Below, one piece after another: positions 42,811 to 52,912 of a DNA stretch of 64,000 nt; the stretch's first letter is position 1, and each line of letters begins with the position of its first letter. The notes beneath the pieces were generated by a model. The model was not told the origin of the DNA, ran no database searches, and saw only the letters and a program-made list of their open reading frames with translations. Location: the NCBI RefSeq assembly GCF_051014445.1, contig NC_135137.1, positions 17,919,501 through 17,983,500 of the forward strand, written 5' to 3'. The stretch comes from Colletes latitarsis. Its lineage: Eukaryota > Arthropoda > Insecta > Hymenoptera > Colletidae. Position numbers and translations under genes: made by a program.

Positions 42811-44687
42811 TAATTAATGGCCGCGCCAGCCTCCTCCCGGCCGTCCGTCCCCGTAGCACCGTCCACCTCCATGGAGGACGATGCCACCGCCCTCGGCACC
42901 GGAGCCGGTGCAGCCCGCCTCTTCCTCTCCTTCCGGGAGGGGGGGGAGCACTTCTTGGTCCCCACCCTGTGATCGGCTGGCCGCCCCATGTCCGCACACA
43001 GCGGGCAGTGGGGGGCCGCCGAGGACTGGCTCGCACGGTGCTCTTTGGCACCGCAGCGGTAACACTGACCGCTGCGGTCCACCGGCGAGGTGCACCACTG
43101 CCTCACGTGCCCCAATTCGAGGCAGCGGTGACACTGGAGCGGGCGCGGCGCGAGGATTTCCACTCGCGCCGAAACCCACCCCACCAACACCCTCCCGGAT
43201 TCCGCCACCTTACGGGCGGCGGAGAGGGGGCACCGGGCCCACACCGACCCGAGGCCGGAGGGCGACCTGCGGATCTCTCCGATCCGCAGGTCCTCCACAG
43301 GACAGTCCCCCGCCCTCGCAAGGGCACGGGACACATCCTGTGCGCTGACCGAGTCGTCCAGCCCACAAACGCGCATCTCCGTGCGCTTCGTGGGCCGGGC
43401 GACCCGGACACCTCGCTCGCCTAGCTGCTCCCGGAGCCTCTGGGCGAGACGATCCGCCTTCGCGCCGCCTTCTGCACCGGGGATCACCAGCAAGAGACCC
43501 CCGGTCACGGCCCTCTTCGCCCTCACGGAGGCGATGCCCAGCTCTTCCAGGGAGATATTCTCCCTGGCGAGCCGCATCGCCTCCGCGAGGGTCAGGTCGC
43601 CCCCCTGCGCGACGGTCAGCGTCACCGCTGCCGTTTTTGGGGGACGACCTGGTCGTGCCTTCCCGACCTTCGCGGCCTTTACCTTGGCCGCCGGCGGCGG
43701 AGGCGGAGGCCGCGGTTGCGAGGCCTTCCTCGCCGCCCGCTTCGCCTTCCGCCCCACCACCTCACTCCACGCCACCCCCCCTTGGGAGGGTGCTGTGGAG
43801 GACGCGACCACCGCGACCACGGGTACACCACCCCCCTTGGGGGTCGCGACCCGGGGCCCTGGTGCCGCAACGCTGGGCGGAGCCTTCACTCCGCCCTTCT
43901 TTGCCTTCCCCGACTGTACCGGAACAGGTCGGGGAGGCACCGCCTTCCTGCTGACCGCTCTTCCGGCGAGGAGCTCCTCCCGGAAGGCGGCCAGCATGCC
44001 ATCAATCATGTCCCCAATCGTCCTCAGAAGATCGTCTTCTGAGGAGGACGGGGACTTCTTCACGGGCGGAGTGCGGGTGGAGGGGCCCGCGGTGCCCCGC
44101 ACCACTGCCGCCGCACTCCGCTTATTTACCTCCGCCGAGGGACGCGGCGGTGGAGGAGGAGGGAGGATGGGAGGGAGGGCCGCGCTGTTCCACAGCACCT
44201 CTGCCCTCCTCCTCCCCTGTCGCTCCTCCTCCAACAGGAGCTGCAGTCGGGCGTTCCGCCCTCTGAGCTCCCGCGCCGCCTCCCTCATTTCCTCCGCCGC
44301 CGCCTTCAGGGCCTCCGCGCCACCGCTTTTCTGCCCCTTAAAGGCGCAGGCAGCGGCGACTTTCTCCACCCGCCTCAGGGACGAGGAGATCCTCTCCGAT
44401 ATCTCCTCGGTCACCTCGTCCCTGAGGCAACTCAGCCTCACCGACGGGCTCATCGCCCCGCCCACCTCGACGATGGCCTGCCCCGTCCTCTTCCTCTTAG
44501 AGCCTATGTGGCTCGTGCTGGAGTAGAAGGACGTGACCGACGCCGTCTCGTCGTCCTCCTCCACCCTCCACGAAGCCGGACCTGGCGCTGAGTGGGGCGC
44601 GAGCGCCGCCACCCTAACCCCAACCCCGTCTCCGTCCTCCCCAACCGACAAAACCCGCCCCATCCCCATTTTATTTTCTGTGTCCAT
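42810..44687 (-). CDS. LINE ORF1: Gag-like RNA-binding protein, intact
   Basis: 625 residues. I chose the ATG at 44687-44685 because it aligns with starts in copies B, D, E and G; an in-frame GTG lies 12 codons upstream. In order it has an acidic/Ser-rich N-terminus, a Glu/Arg-rich coiled-coil-like segment (~145-165), a long Pro/Ala/Lys linker, a conserved domain before the fingers (~430-515), and three zinc knuckles at ~519-580. Knuckle 1 is C-x2-C-x4-H-x4-C. Knuckle 2 has Ser in place of its last Cys, unlike copies D and G. Knuckle 3 is C-x2-C followed by His and Cys with wider spacing. R1-clade ORF1 proteins bind element RNA and help reach the target. The stop is TAA at 42812-42810. Confidence 0.92.
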   Translation of the reverse strand: MDTENKMGMGRVLSVGEDGDGVGVRVAALAPHSAPGPASWRVEEDDETASVTSFYSSTSHIGSKRKRTGQAIVEVGGAMSPSVRLSCLRDEVTEEISERISSSLRRVEKVAAACAFKGQKSGGAEALKAAAEEMREAARELRGRNARLQLLLEEERQGRRRAEVLWNSAALPPILPPPPPPRPSAEVNKRSAAAVVRGTAGPSTRTPPVKKSPSSSEDDLLRTIGDMIDGMLAAFREELLAGRAVSRKAVPPRPVPVQSGKAKKGGVKAPPSVAAPGPRVATPKGGGVPVVAVVASSTAPSQGGVAWSEVVGRKAKRAARKASQPRPPPPPPAAKVKAAKVGKARPGRPPKTAAVTLTVAQGGDLTLAEAMRLARENISLEELGIASVRAKRAVTGGLLLVIPGAEGGAKADRLAQRLREQLGERGVRVARPTKRTEMRVCGLDDSVSAQDVSRALARAGDCPVEDLRIGEIRRSPSGLGSVWARCPLSAARKVAESGRVLVGWVSARVEILAPRPLQCHRCLELGHVRQWCTSPVDRSGQCYRCGAKEHRASQSSAAPHCPLCADMGRPADHRVGTKKCSPPSRKERKRRAAPAPVPRAVASSSMEVDGATGTDGREEAGAAIN

Positions 44688-45071
44688 AATAATCCCACGA
44701 GATGGTCGGAAATAAAGGTCCACCCGGGCAGAGCCGCCTTACCCGGGTAAGCCTAATACTCCGGGGGTTCGGCAGGTTCCCCGGAGGTGGTCGCTTGGGA
44801 TTGGGCCTTCTCCCCCAACCATGCATCCCATCGCCGCGCACCATAGCTTAGGATTGGAGGGCGATTATATAGAGTCGCCATACTCGTGGCCCAGGCGGTT
44901 AAGCCAAGACCCCCGTTCCTCCTGCCGTCACGTACCATTCACAAAACCAATAGGGAATTGTGAATGGGTCGTTGTGACGACCAACAGGAGGCTTACGGTG
45001 TGTGTATGGCTCGGGTACCCTGGGTTCGTTAAGCCCGTACTGCAGCTGAAAGGCTGGCAGCCCCTGAGGGG
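44688..45071 (-). promoter_or_regulatory. LINE copy F 5' UTR with conserved RNA hairpins
   Basis: 384 nt. It starts CCCCTCAGGGG, itself a hairpin, followed by two small hairpins whose sequence differs between subfamilies but whose pairing is kept. Then comes a ~74-nt hairpin (44918-44991) with perfect inner arms CCATTCACAA/TTGTGAATGG. A TATAAAA-like string is present in sibling copies (for example 2563-2570), but here it reads TATATAA. Two CCCGGGT motifs lie just before ORF1. A promoter has to be internal or supplied by read-through; I cannot tell which. Confidence 0.65.
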
Positions 45072-45085
45072 ATCGGATCGACAGC
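45072..45085 (-). repeat. TSD of LINE copy F, right
   Basis: Exact second copy of the 14-bp ATCGGATCGACAGC at 39073-39086. Confidence 0.93.
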
Positions 45086-45317
45086 TTGGATATTTCTGCC
45101 GTTACAGGATCGCGCACGACAATCCGTTGATCCTTCAAATCTCGTTTATAGATCGGTGACGGTCGTGCCAACCGTTGGCACACATGACACGCTCTCACAA
45201 CACTCATTCACTCTCTCTCATGCTATCCACACCGCTCGCACCTTAATCTAAACACGAAGACGGTACAATAAACATATTTCTACATCTTATCCTAATGCTT
45301 ATACCTTATTTTAAACA
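45086..45317 (-). repeat. BEL 3' LTR, inner part
   Basis: The remaining 232 bp of the left LTR, ending ...TTTTAAACA at 45317. Together with 38854-39086 it gives about 465 bp, against 466 bp for the right LTR. The integrase frame runs 26 nt into it. Confidence 0.92.
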
Positions 45318-46790
45318 TGCCGCCCGCCTCGGCTGCGTGAAGCGCAACCGATGCCCCTGAGGGATTTTCACCGCCCGCCGTCACGCCGTCGGGGTCCTCC
45401 GCGACCGGCAGGACGACCAGGCGAGTGATAGGTCGCTCAAGTTCTCCGCGCGACGTGCGGATGGAGACCACGCGGACTCGTCCATCTCGGCCGGGGTGTG
45501 CTCGGTCTATTCGTCCTAACCTCCACTGACCCGGGGAAAGATTGTCCTCCCTCATGACCACGAGGTCGTTGGGTTGGAAGTCGCGCGCTGGCCGGGACCG
45601 CCGATATCGCTGCTGAAGGGACAGCACGTAGTCGCGCTGCCACCGCTTCCAAAAATGATCGCGCATTCGGGTGACGAGCTGCCAGCGGGAGAGCAGCGAC
45701 GTCGCCGTTGCTTCGGGAACGCGAAGCGGAAGCGCTAGCAAGGGGCCGCCGATTAGAAAATGTCCCAGAGTGAGTGCCGCACTATCGTCCACATCCGTCG
45801 ACAGGGGTGTAAGCGGACGTGAATTGAGGCACACCTCGACCATGGCTAACAGCGTCGCGAGTTCCTCGAAGATGAGAGGGTGCTCGCGGGTGACCCGACG
45901 AAAATGATGCTTCACGCTTTTCACCCCGGCTTCCCACAAGCCTCCGAAGTGCGGGGCATTGGGTGGGATGAATCGCCACGATAATTTCTCGGCCTGAATG
46001 AACGCGGTGAACTCGGCAGGCCGCGTTGCCGACCGGATGGAGGCCCGCAGCTCACGATCCGCGCCGCGGAAATTGGTGCCGTTGTCACTCCAAACCTCGG
46101 TTGGCCTACCGCGTTGAGAAACGAAGCGCTGAAGCGCTGCAAGAAAGCCGGCGGAAGAGCAATAGGACACCAGTTCAAAGTGAACTGCCCTTGTGGCAAC
46201 GCATACGAACACGCAGATATAGGCCTTGCGGGTCCAAGATCCGCGACCTCGAGCGATCCTAGTGGACAAGGGCCCGGCGTAGTCGACTCCCACACGTGAG
46301 AATGGACGCGAGTGGGTAATCCGAGCGGGAGGTAGATCAGCCATCAACTGTACTCCAGTCTGAGCGCGATATCGGGTGCAGACCACGCAACGGTGTACCA
46401 CGGAGCGAACCGCTGATCTGGCGCCCAACATCCAATAGGTGCTTCTTAACACCCCGAGAGTGAGTTGGGGACCCCCGTGCATTGCCCGTAGATGCGCATG
46501 CTCAATGATGCGGGCCGTGAGTGGTGACCGCGGAAGGATTATCGGATGCAGGGCGTCATATGGGCCTGGCGCGTGATGGATGCGTCCCCCCACCCGGATG
46601 ACCCCGTCTTCGTCGACAAATGGGACGAGCGTGGTCAGCGGACTCGACGCGGAGACGGCCTTTCCCTCCCGAAGATTACGTAATTTCGCTCGAAACTCGT
46701 TAAGCTGTATCCACCGAAGCCAAAAGACACGCGCCCGGCGGCTATCCGGTATGTCGCGAACATCGAGGGCCCCGGGTCGCGTGTAGCAAG
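45292..46790 (-). pseudogene. BEL/Pao integrase segment of pol
   Basis: Open frame encoding the integrase part of a BEL polyprotein, cut off from the RT frame by a frameshift near 46765-46800. Counting from the ATG at 46854, the zinc-binding His/Cys region is H119/H121, H126, C156 and C159. The DDE triad is D191 (VDYAGPL), D257 (WSDNGTNF) and E308 (GGLWEAGVKS), typical of BEL/Pao. A C-terminal basic domain follows. The last codons and the TAG stop lie inside the 3' LTR. The residues upstream of about 46790 in this frame are out of phase with the homologous protein. Confidence 0.9.
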
Positions 46791-48335
46791 GAATGCTTGG
46801 CTCGCGTGGATGAAACGCAGAATATGTGCGGTGATGCGTAGAAGTCGCGGCCACGATGAGACGCTATTCGGAAGGGGTTCGAGGGGATTACTCGCGGGAG
46901 CAGCCGAGCAATGCGCGATTGTCGTACGCTCTTCCAGTGCGACCGTTGCGGACGCGTCGTCCTGAGCGGACCAGTCTGAGCGAGGGCTCGAGAGCCAGCC
47001 GGGGCCGTGCCACCACAGAGTATGGGCAAGAAAGGCTTCGGGTAACATTCCCCGTGATGCGCAGTCGGCGGGATTGTTGCGGGTCGGCACGTGTTGCCAG
47101 GACGCCGAGGGAAGTGCAGTCTGGATTTCGGAGACGCGATTCGCCACAAAAACCTGCCACGTAGAAGGGTGTCGGAGGAGCCATTCTAGGACAACCCGGG
47201 AGTACGTCCAAGCAAAAATGCTAGCCCGTACGAAGGGTGTTTCGGCGTGAATGCGCGCGAGGAGGCGCGTGCGCAGCACCGCGGCGCACAACTCGAGGCG
47301 AGGAATGCTCAACGTTTTGACCGGGGCGACACGCGTCTTAGCTACGAGAAGCGTGACGCAGATCGCCGCTCCACCTTCCGACGTGACTCGGGCGTAGACC
47401 ACCGCCGCGTACGCACGAGAGAACGCGTCGGCAAATCCATGCAGCTCCAACTCCATGTTGCCCGGCGACAGCCCGCACCATCGTGGTACGCGCACGTGAC
47501 GCAGTAAATGCAGTTCCACTGCATAGCGACACCACTCCTGCAGCAATTCCGGCGGAAGAGGTGAGTCCCAGTCGACCCCGCGAATCCATAGGCTTTGTAA
47601 GATAATTTTCGCGACAATGATGACCGGTGACACACAACCAAGAGGGTCGAATAGCCGCGCCGTCATGGATAATACGGATTGCTTCGTGGGAGTCGCTGCG
47701 CTGGGCTTGTCCACGCGATACGCGAACACGACGTCCTCGGGGTTCCACTGAAGCCCTAAAACGGAATGGAATAGCTCATCCTCCGATCCTAAGGGTAGGG
47801 AATTTTCCGGCAAGGCTCCTTCCGGGAGAGCAACCGCCTCAGTTGCTGCCCATTTCCCCAACGAGAACCCGCCTTTCGCGAGCAACGAGGTTAGGTCGTG
47901 ACGCGTCGCGATGGCTTCGGCCAGAGTGTCAGCCCCGAAGATGACGTCGTCGACGTAGAAGTTGTGGGTGAGAACGAGGCGACCGCGAGGGAAAGAGTCT
48001 CCGTCGTCATCGGCCAGCTGCCGTAGGACCCGCTGCACTAAAAATGGTGCGGAGGCAGTGCCATACGTAACGGTACGTAATGCGAAGGTGCCCGGTTCTT
48101 GTGTTGATTCGCGAGGCCACAAGATGCATTGGTACGCGTGTTCTTCCGGATCAAGTAAAATTTGACGATACATTTTTTGTATGTCGGCTTTTAGAGCAAC
48201 GCGCATGATTCGCCACCGGAGCAGAATTGAAATCAAATCGGCCTGTAATTTCGGTCCCACCAGGAGGTGGTCGTTGAGCGACGTGTCGTTCGAGGTCACA
48301 GCGGACGCATTAAAAACTATGCGGAGCTTGGAGGT
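46765..48335 (-). pseudogene. BEL/Pao RT-RNase H segment of pol
   Basis: Reverse transcriptase with the catalytic YVDD at 47946-47957, followed by the connection and RNase H region (ELHGFADA near 47440, SIPRLELCA near 47300). It is in the same frame as the protease segment upstream, from which it is separated only by a TAG at 48336-48338 where relatives have a sense codon. A frameshift near 46765-46800 ends correct reading before integrase. It is nonfunctional as a whole, but the domain is well preserved. Confidence 0.9.
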
Positions 48336-49230
48336 CTACTCGTGCGCCACTGCATGGTGTGGTAAATAGACCGGCTCCGTCGCGAACGGAGAGCTGACGG
48401 GAGCCATATGGCCAAGAGCCTCATATTCGCGCAAAAACTCGACATATTGCGCTCCTAGTGTCGTGACGTTTTTCAATCTGCGATCGAGGGATCGCAGGAG
48501 TGCGACCGCGCAGGAAAGGGACTCGCCGATGACAACAGGCGGCTCGGTGCGAAAGGGCAGTCGTACAATGTACCGCCCGTCAGCCGCGCGACGTTGCGTG
48601 CGCGCGAAGTGTTGTTCGCATCGAGCTTCTTCCGGCGATAGCGAAGAAGGAGACGCGACATCCTCAATCTCCCAGAACCGACGCAGTAGGGAGTCGACGT
48701 CATCTCCCTTCGGCGGTGCGAGCGCGCGAGCATGATACACACCCACCGAGGACGTCTCGCGAGCGGTGGGCCCGGAGACCACCCACCCGAACACGGTGTG
48801 CTGTGCAATGGGGTCCTGCGCTCGACCACGACGCAATCCCGGGAGCAGGATCGCACCGAAATAATCTGCCCCTAATAAGACGTCGATGCCGCGAGATTCA
48901 GACGAATTGGAATCTGCGAGGGGCAAGTCTCGGATGTGAGGCCACGCAGTTGGAGAGAAGCCGGACACTCCCGAATAGGCGGTGAGGCGGGGTAGGACGA
49001 GAGCCGTCACTGTTGTATAAGCCAGGTCAGTACCTGCATGCCGGAGTAATATTTCGACCTTCGCGAGCGATGTTCCCACTAAGACTCCCCCCGCCCCCGT
49101 GATTTCTATAGCGGCCTTGCGTTTTTGCAGGTGGAGTGTCTGTACCAAGGACTCGGACACAAAGTAGGCCTCCGAACCCTGGTCGGGTAATACGCGGACC
49201 GAGACGTGCCCCCGGATGCCGACCGCGCTT
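48336..49230 (-). pseudogene. BEL/Pao protease and RT N-terminal segment
   Basis: Aspartic protease of the BEL type, with the active-site Asp in a DQGS context (LPDQGSEAYF), followed by the conserved IDVLLGADYFG and QHTVFGWVVSG motifs and the linker into RT. It ends at an in-frame TAG (48336-48338). Upstream, near 49200-49250, it loses frame with the gag remnant, so at least one indel separates the two. Confidence 0.85.
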
Positions 49231-49777
49231 GCACGACAGCTGTCGCGAGCAGTACAGGGGTACTCGCGCGCTCTGGAGGGACCGCGGCGCACGTATAGAA
49301 GGACCGAGTGCCGTTAGATCCCGAAGGAATGCCAGTGGGTTTCGAAGATGACGCTGCACGATCGCCGCCCGTCGGCGCTTCGACACTCGTCGCGGGAACG
49401 TGTAACAAACTGTGGTGATTGCGGTTACATGTCGCAGTGCATTTCGCTGCAACGTCGGCGAAAAAGTCGCACGAGGCCCAATAGGTCTGCTGCACCTTTT
49501 CGAAGGTTTCCTCGGTAAAGTACGGCATGATAGACTTAGCGTGAGCGGGGACTAACTGCAGAAACTCCAGGTACAGCTTCTCGAAGCGCACCCACTCGCC
49601 GTCCAGTCTCTTGAGCCGTCCCTCGACGGAAGCTGCAAAGAACTTAGCCTGCCCTTCCTTCCGGTAGTTAACCTCCATCCGGATGATGGGGTGCGCGATG
49701 ACCTGCAGCTGGTGTAGGTGGGCTTCCACGGTCTGATTGATCAGCGGCGCTGATGTTGCAGCTCGTGCGGTCTCCAT
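49200..49777 (-). pseudogene. BEL/Pao gag remnant, internally deleted
   Basis: The start ATG at 49777 lies 16 nt past the candidate primer site. The N-terminal ~100 residues are a helical gag start. The frame then passes almost directly to a CNRNHHSLLH segment that resembles the last zinc knuckle of BEL gag. The capsid core (a few hundred residues in complete BEL elements) is therefore missing. The frame continues out of phase to 49106. A large internal gag deletion is the simplest reading. Confidence 0.78.
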
Positions 49778-49792
49778 TTTGCGTTTCCTCAG

Positions 49793-49810
49793 ATCCGGCT
49801 CGAAGGACCA
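49793..49810 (-). promoter_or_regulatory. candidate primer binding site of BEL element
   Basis: TGGTCCTTCGAGCCGGAT, starting with the TGG expected to pair with a tRNA 3' CCA, 3 nt after the 5' LTR. I do not assign the tRNA. Confidence 0.6.
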
Positions 49811-49813
49811 CTT

Positions 49814-50279
49814 TGTTAATGCACAGACGGAAAGAGGCGCGGACGAGGAACAGGGACGCAAAGAATGGCGGAGTAATTCACGCAGTCGCAAATTTATTGT
49901 AAGATTGCACAACGTTCACACTGCGGCAAGCGTAACTGGGACGCGGCGGGCACGTGTGCGATAACAGTTTCAAGAGCAACTCCATAGGAGAATGCGCCAG
50001 GGCGACGAAGGTCCGTTCTCGATATCACTTACAATCGGATCGACAGCTTGGATCGTTCTGCCGTTACAGGATCGCGCACGACAAACCGTTGATCTTTCAA
50101 ATCTCGTCCATAGATCGGTGACGGTCGCGCCAACCGTCGGCACACATGACGCGCTCTCACAACACTCACTCACTCTCTCTCTCGCAATCCACACCGCTCG
50201 AAACTTAATCTAAACACGAAGACGGTACTGTAAACGTATTTCTACATCTTATCCTAATTCTTATACCTTATTCTAAACA
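49814..50279 (-). repeat. BEL 5' LTR, uninterrupted
   Basis: 466 bp, TG...CA ends (+ strand TGTTAATGC...TTCTAAACA). It contains the uninterrupted version of the site where LINE copy F inserted in the other LTR. It is followed by GCTAG, the right TSD. Confidence 0.93.
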
Positions 50280-52293
50280 GCTAGTAAGCAAGCTGTTAGC
50301 TAGTCAGCAAGCAGTAAACAAGTAAGCTAGCAGTAAGATAGTAAGCAAGCAGCAAGCTAGTATGCATGCAGTGAGCAACTAAACGAGTAGTGATCTAGAA
50401 AGCTGGCTGTAAGCTAGTACGCAAGCAGTAAGCGTGTAGGCAAGCAGTGGGATAGTAAAAAAGCACTATGCTATCAAGCAAGGAGTAAGCTAGAAAGCAA
50501 GCAGCAAGCTAGTAATCAAGCAGTAAGCTAGTATGCGAGCAGGGACCTTGTATGGGAGTAGAATGCTACTAAGCATCGAGTTAGCTACTAAGCAGGCAGT
50601 AGGATAGTATACAAGCACGAAACTAGTAAGGAAGCAATGAGGTAGAAAGCAAGCAGGAGGCTAGCAAGAAAGCAGCTAGCTAGTAAGCAAGCAGTTATCT
50701 AGTGAGTTAGCAGTGAGCTAGTAAGCATGCAGAAAGCTAGTAACGAAGCACTAACCTCGGGAGCAAGCAGCAAGCTGTGTTGCAAGCAGTAAGCTAGAAA
50801 GCAAGCAGCAGTTATCCAGTAAGCGAGCAGAGTGGTAGGAAGTGAGCAGAATTCTAGTAAGCAAGCAGTGTGCTAGTAAGCGAGCAGGAAGTAGTGAGCT
50901 AGGAAGAAAACAGACTGCTAGTAAGCAAGCTGTAAGCTAGAGAGCAACCAGTAAGTTAGTAAGCAAGCAGGGAGCTAGTAAGGGAGCGGTATACTTGAAA
51001 GCAAGCAGCTGGGTAGTAAGACAGCAGTAAGAGAGTAAGATGCCAGTAAACTTCTAAGCAAGCTGTAAGCTAGAAAGCAACAAACAAGCTGGTAAGCAAG
51101 CAGTAAGGTAGTAAGCCACAAGTAAGATAGTAAGCAAGCAGCTGTCTCGTAAAAATGCAATTAGCTTGTAAGAAAACGGTATGCTGGTAAGCCAGCAGCA
51201 AGCTCGAAAGCAAGCAGCAAGCCAGCAAGCAAGCAGTGAGCTAGTAAGCGAGCAGGAAGCTAGTAAGGAAGCAGTTAGTTAGTAAGGAAGCAGGAGGCCA
51301 GTCAGCAAGCAATAAACTTAAATGCAAGCAGCAGTCTAGTCACAAAGCAGTTACCTAGTGAGAAAGCAGTATGCTAGTAGGCAAGGAGTAAGCTAGAAAG
51401 CTTACAGCAGGCTAGTAAGAATTCAGTTAGATATTGTGCAAGCAGTAAACTAATAAGCAAGCAGTAATCTTGTAAGCAAGCAGTGGGGTAGTAAGCAAGG
51501 AGGAAGCTAGTAAGCAAGCAGGAAGCTACTAAGCGAGGAGGATGCTAGTCTGCAAGCAGCAAGCTAGTAACAAAGCAGCAGGCTAGTAAGAAGGCAATTA
51601 GCTAGCAAGAAAGCAGTGTGCAAGTAAGCAGGCAGTATGCTAGCAAGCAAGTAGCAAGCTAGTAAGTGAGCTGTATGTTAGTACAAAAGCAGTATGCTAG
51701 TAAGCCAGCAGCACGCAAGTAGGAAACAAGTAAGCTAGTAAGAAAGCAGTAAGCTAGAAAGCAAGCAGGAGGCTACTAAAAAAGCAGCTAACTATTATGC
51801 GAGCAGTAAGCTAGATAGCAAGCAATGTGCTAGTAAGCGAGCGATTAAGTTAGATAGCAAGCAGTGAGCTAGTGAGCGAGCAGTGATCTGGTAAGCAAGC
51901 AGCAAGCTAGTAAGCAAGCAGTAAGCTGGTAGGAAAGCAGTTAGTCAGTAAGTGAGCACAATGCGAGTAAGCTAGCAGGTAGCTAATAAGCAGGTAGGAG
52001 GCTAGTAAGCTAGTAGTAGGATAGTAAGCCAGCAGTCAGATAGTAAGCGAGCAGGAAGGTAGTAAGGAAGCAGTGTGCTAGTAAGCAAGCAATAAGTTAG
52101 TAACAAAGCAGTATGATAGTAAGCAAGCAGCAGGCTAGAAAGAAAGATGTTAGTTTGTAAGAAAGCAGTAAGCTAGTAACAAAGCAGTAAGTTAGTAGCA
52201 AACCACTAACCTATTAAGCAAGCAGTAAGCTTGTAAGGAAGTAGTTGGTAAGTAAGCAAACGGTAAGTTATTTAGCCAGCTGTAACCTCGAAA
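50280..52293 (+). repeat. 19-bp satellite block 7
   Basis: About 2 kb of satellite. The last ~180 bp (52110-52293) match the satellite flanking SINE copy 1 (15180-15367), including the TSD string GTAACCTCGAAA. No gene is seen. Confidence 0.95.
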
Positions 52294-52910
52294 GCCCACG
52301 CACCCGCTTGGTTGTCCAGGCGGCAGGGGAGGTGAACCACTACGTGGCGCGTCCCCAGGTGGCGGATAGGAGTAGCCGCTGGGATGGGATTCGGGGATGG
52401 GGTCACCAACCTGAGGGAGCTGGTGACCGCATCCTCGCATGTGATCCCGGAGGTTGGGGCGAAAGCTCCCGCGAACCAAACACCGGTATGAATGCTTTGC
52501 GTGGGTGAATGTGTGTGTGAGTGGCCCGGGGCATGGGATATTTGCCGCGGGTGTTACCTAAGGCTGCAGGTTGGCCCGTTGGCTGCGGATGAGTCCAGCG
52601 GCCAACGTGCCAACCCAGTCGGCGGCTTAGTCCTATGTCACGGGGCCGTGGGCGCTGGTGACCAGGCGCCTGCGGTTAAGTGGGAATGCGGTGGGGGGAG
52701 TGCCTCCCACCGGGAGGGGCCTGAAAAGGCACGACGCGGCGGGGACTCTGTGATGTATCACTAGAGTTCCCGGTCCCTCGCCAGGCGTCTGAGGATGGTC
52801 ACCGTGGGGTTTTAGTCGGTAAGAGTCTGACACTACCCGCTGGCCCGCCCTTTGGGTGGGCCCGCGGGTGTCCATGAGGATTTCCCCACGTACAAAAAAA
52901 AAAAAAAAAA
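52294..52910 (+). mobile_element. SINE-like nonautonomous element, copy 2
   Basis: 617 bp, closely similar to 15368-15979, with the same upstream satellite flank, so it is a duplicate of the same insertion and not an independent one. Poly(A) is 17 nt (52894-52910). There is no right-hand TSD; the poly(A) joins straight into the middle of the 1.9-kb LTR sequence. Confidence 0.78.
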
Positions 52911-52912
52911 GT

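Larger units (their letters stand above)
39087..45071 (-). mobile_element. R1-clade LINE copy F, full length, intact ORFs
   Basis: The best candidate for an active element: 5,985 bp on the minus strand, starting CCCCTCAGGGG at 45071 and ending in 25 A's (T-run 39087-39111). Both ORFs are open. It sits in the LTR of the BEL element and not in satellite, with an exact 14-bp TSD (16 bp if AA is counted). 14 bp is also the TSD size known for R1 in rDNA. The cleaved sequence, AA|GCTGTCG, shares AAGCT with the satellite site AA|GCTAGTA, so it looks like an off-target event at a partial match. Confidence 0.95.
38854..50279 (-). mobile_element. BEL/Pao LTR retrotransposon, defective, with nested LINE
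   Basis: An LTR element on the minus strand. Its 5' LTR is on the right (49814-50279, 466 bp) and its 3' LTR on the left, split by LINE copy F (38854-39086 plus 45086-45317). LTRs end TG...CA. GCTAG at 38849-38853 and 50280-50284 is a 5-bp TSD, although satellite also contains GCTAG. A candidate primer binding site, TGGTCCTTCGAGCCGGAT, sits 3 nt inside the 5' LTR (49793-49810). The gene order gag, protease, RT-RNase H, integrase and the BEL-style motifs identify the superfamily. Most of gag is deleted, and pol has one stop and two frameshifts. The LTRs differ at roughly 5-8% of positions by eye, so the insertion is not recent. Confidence 0.93.
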
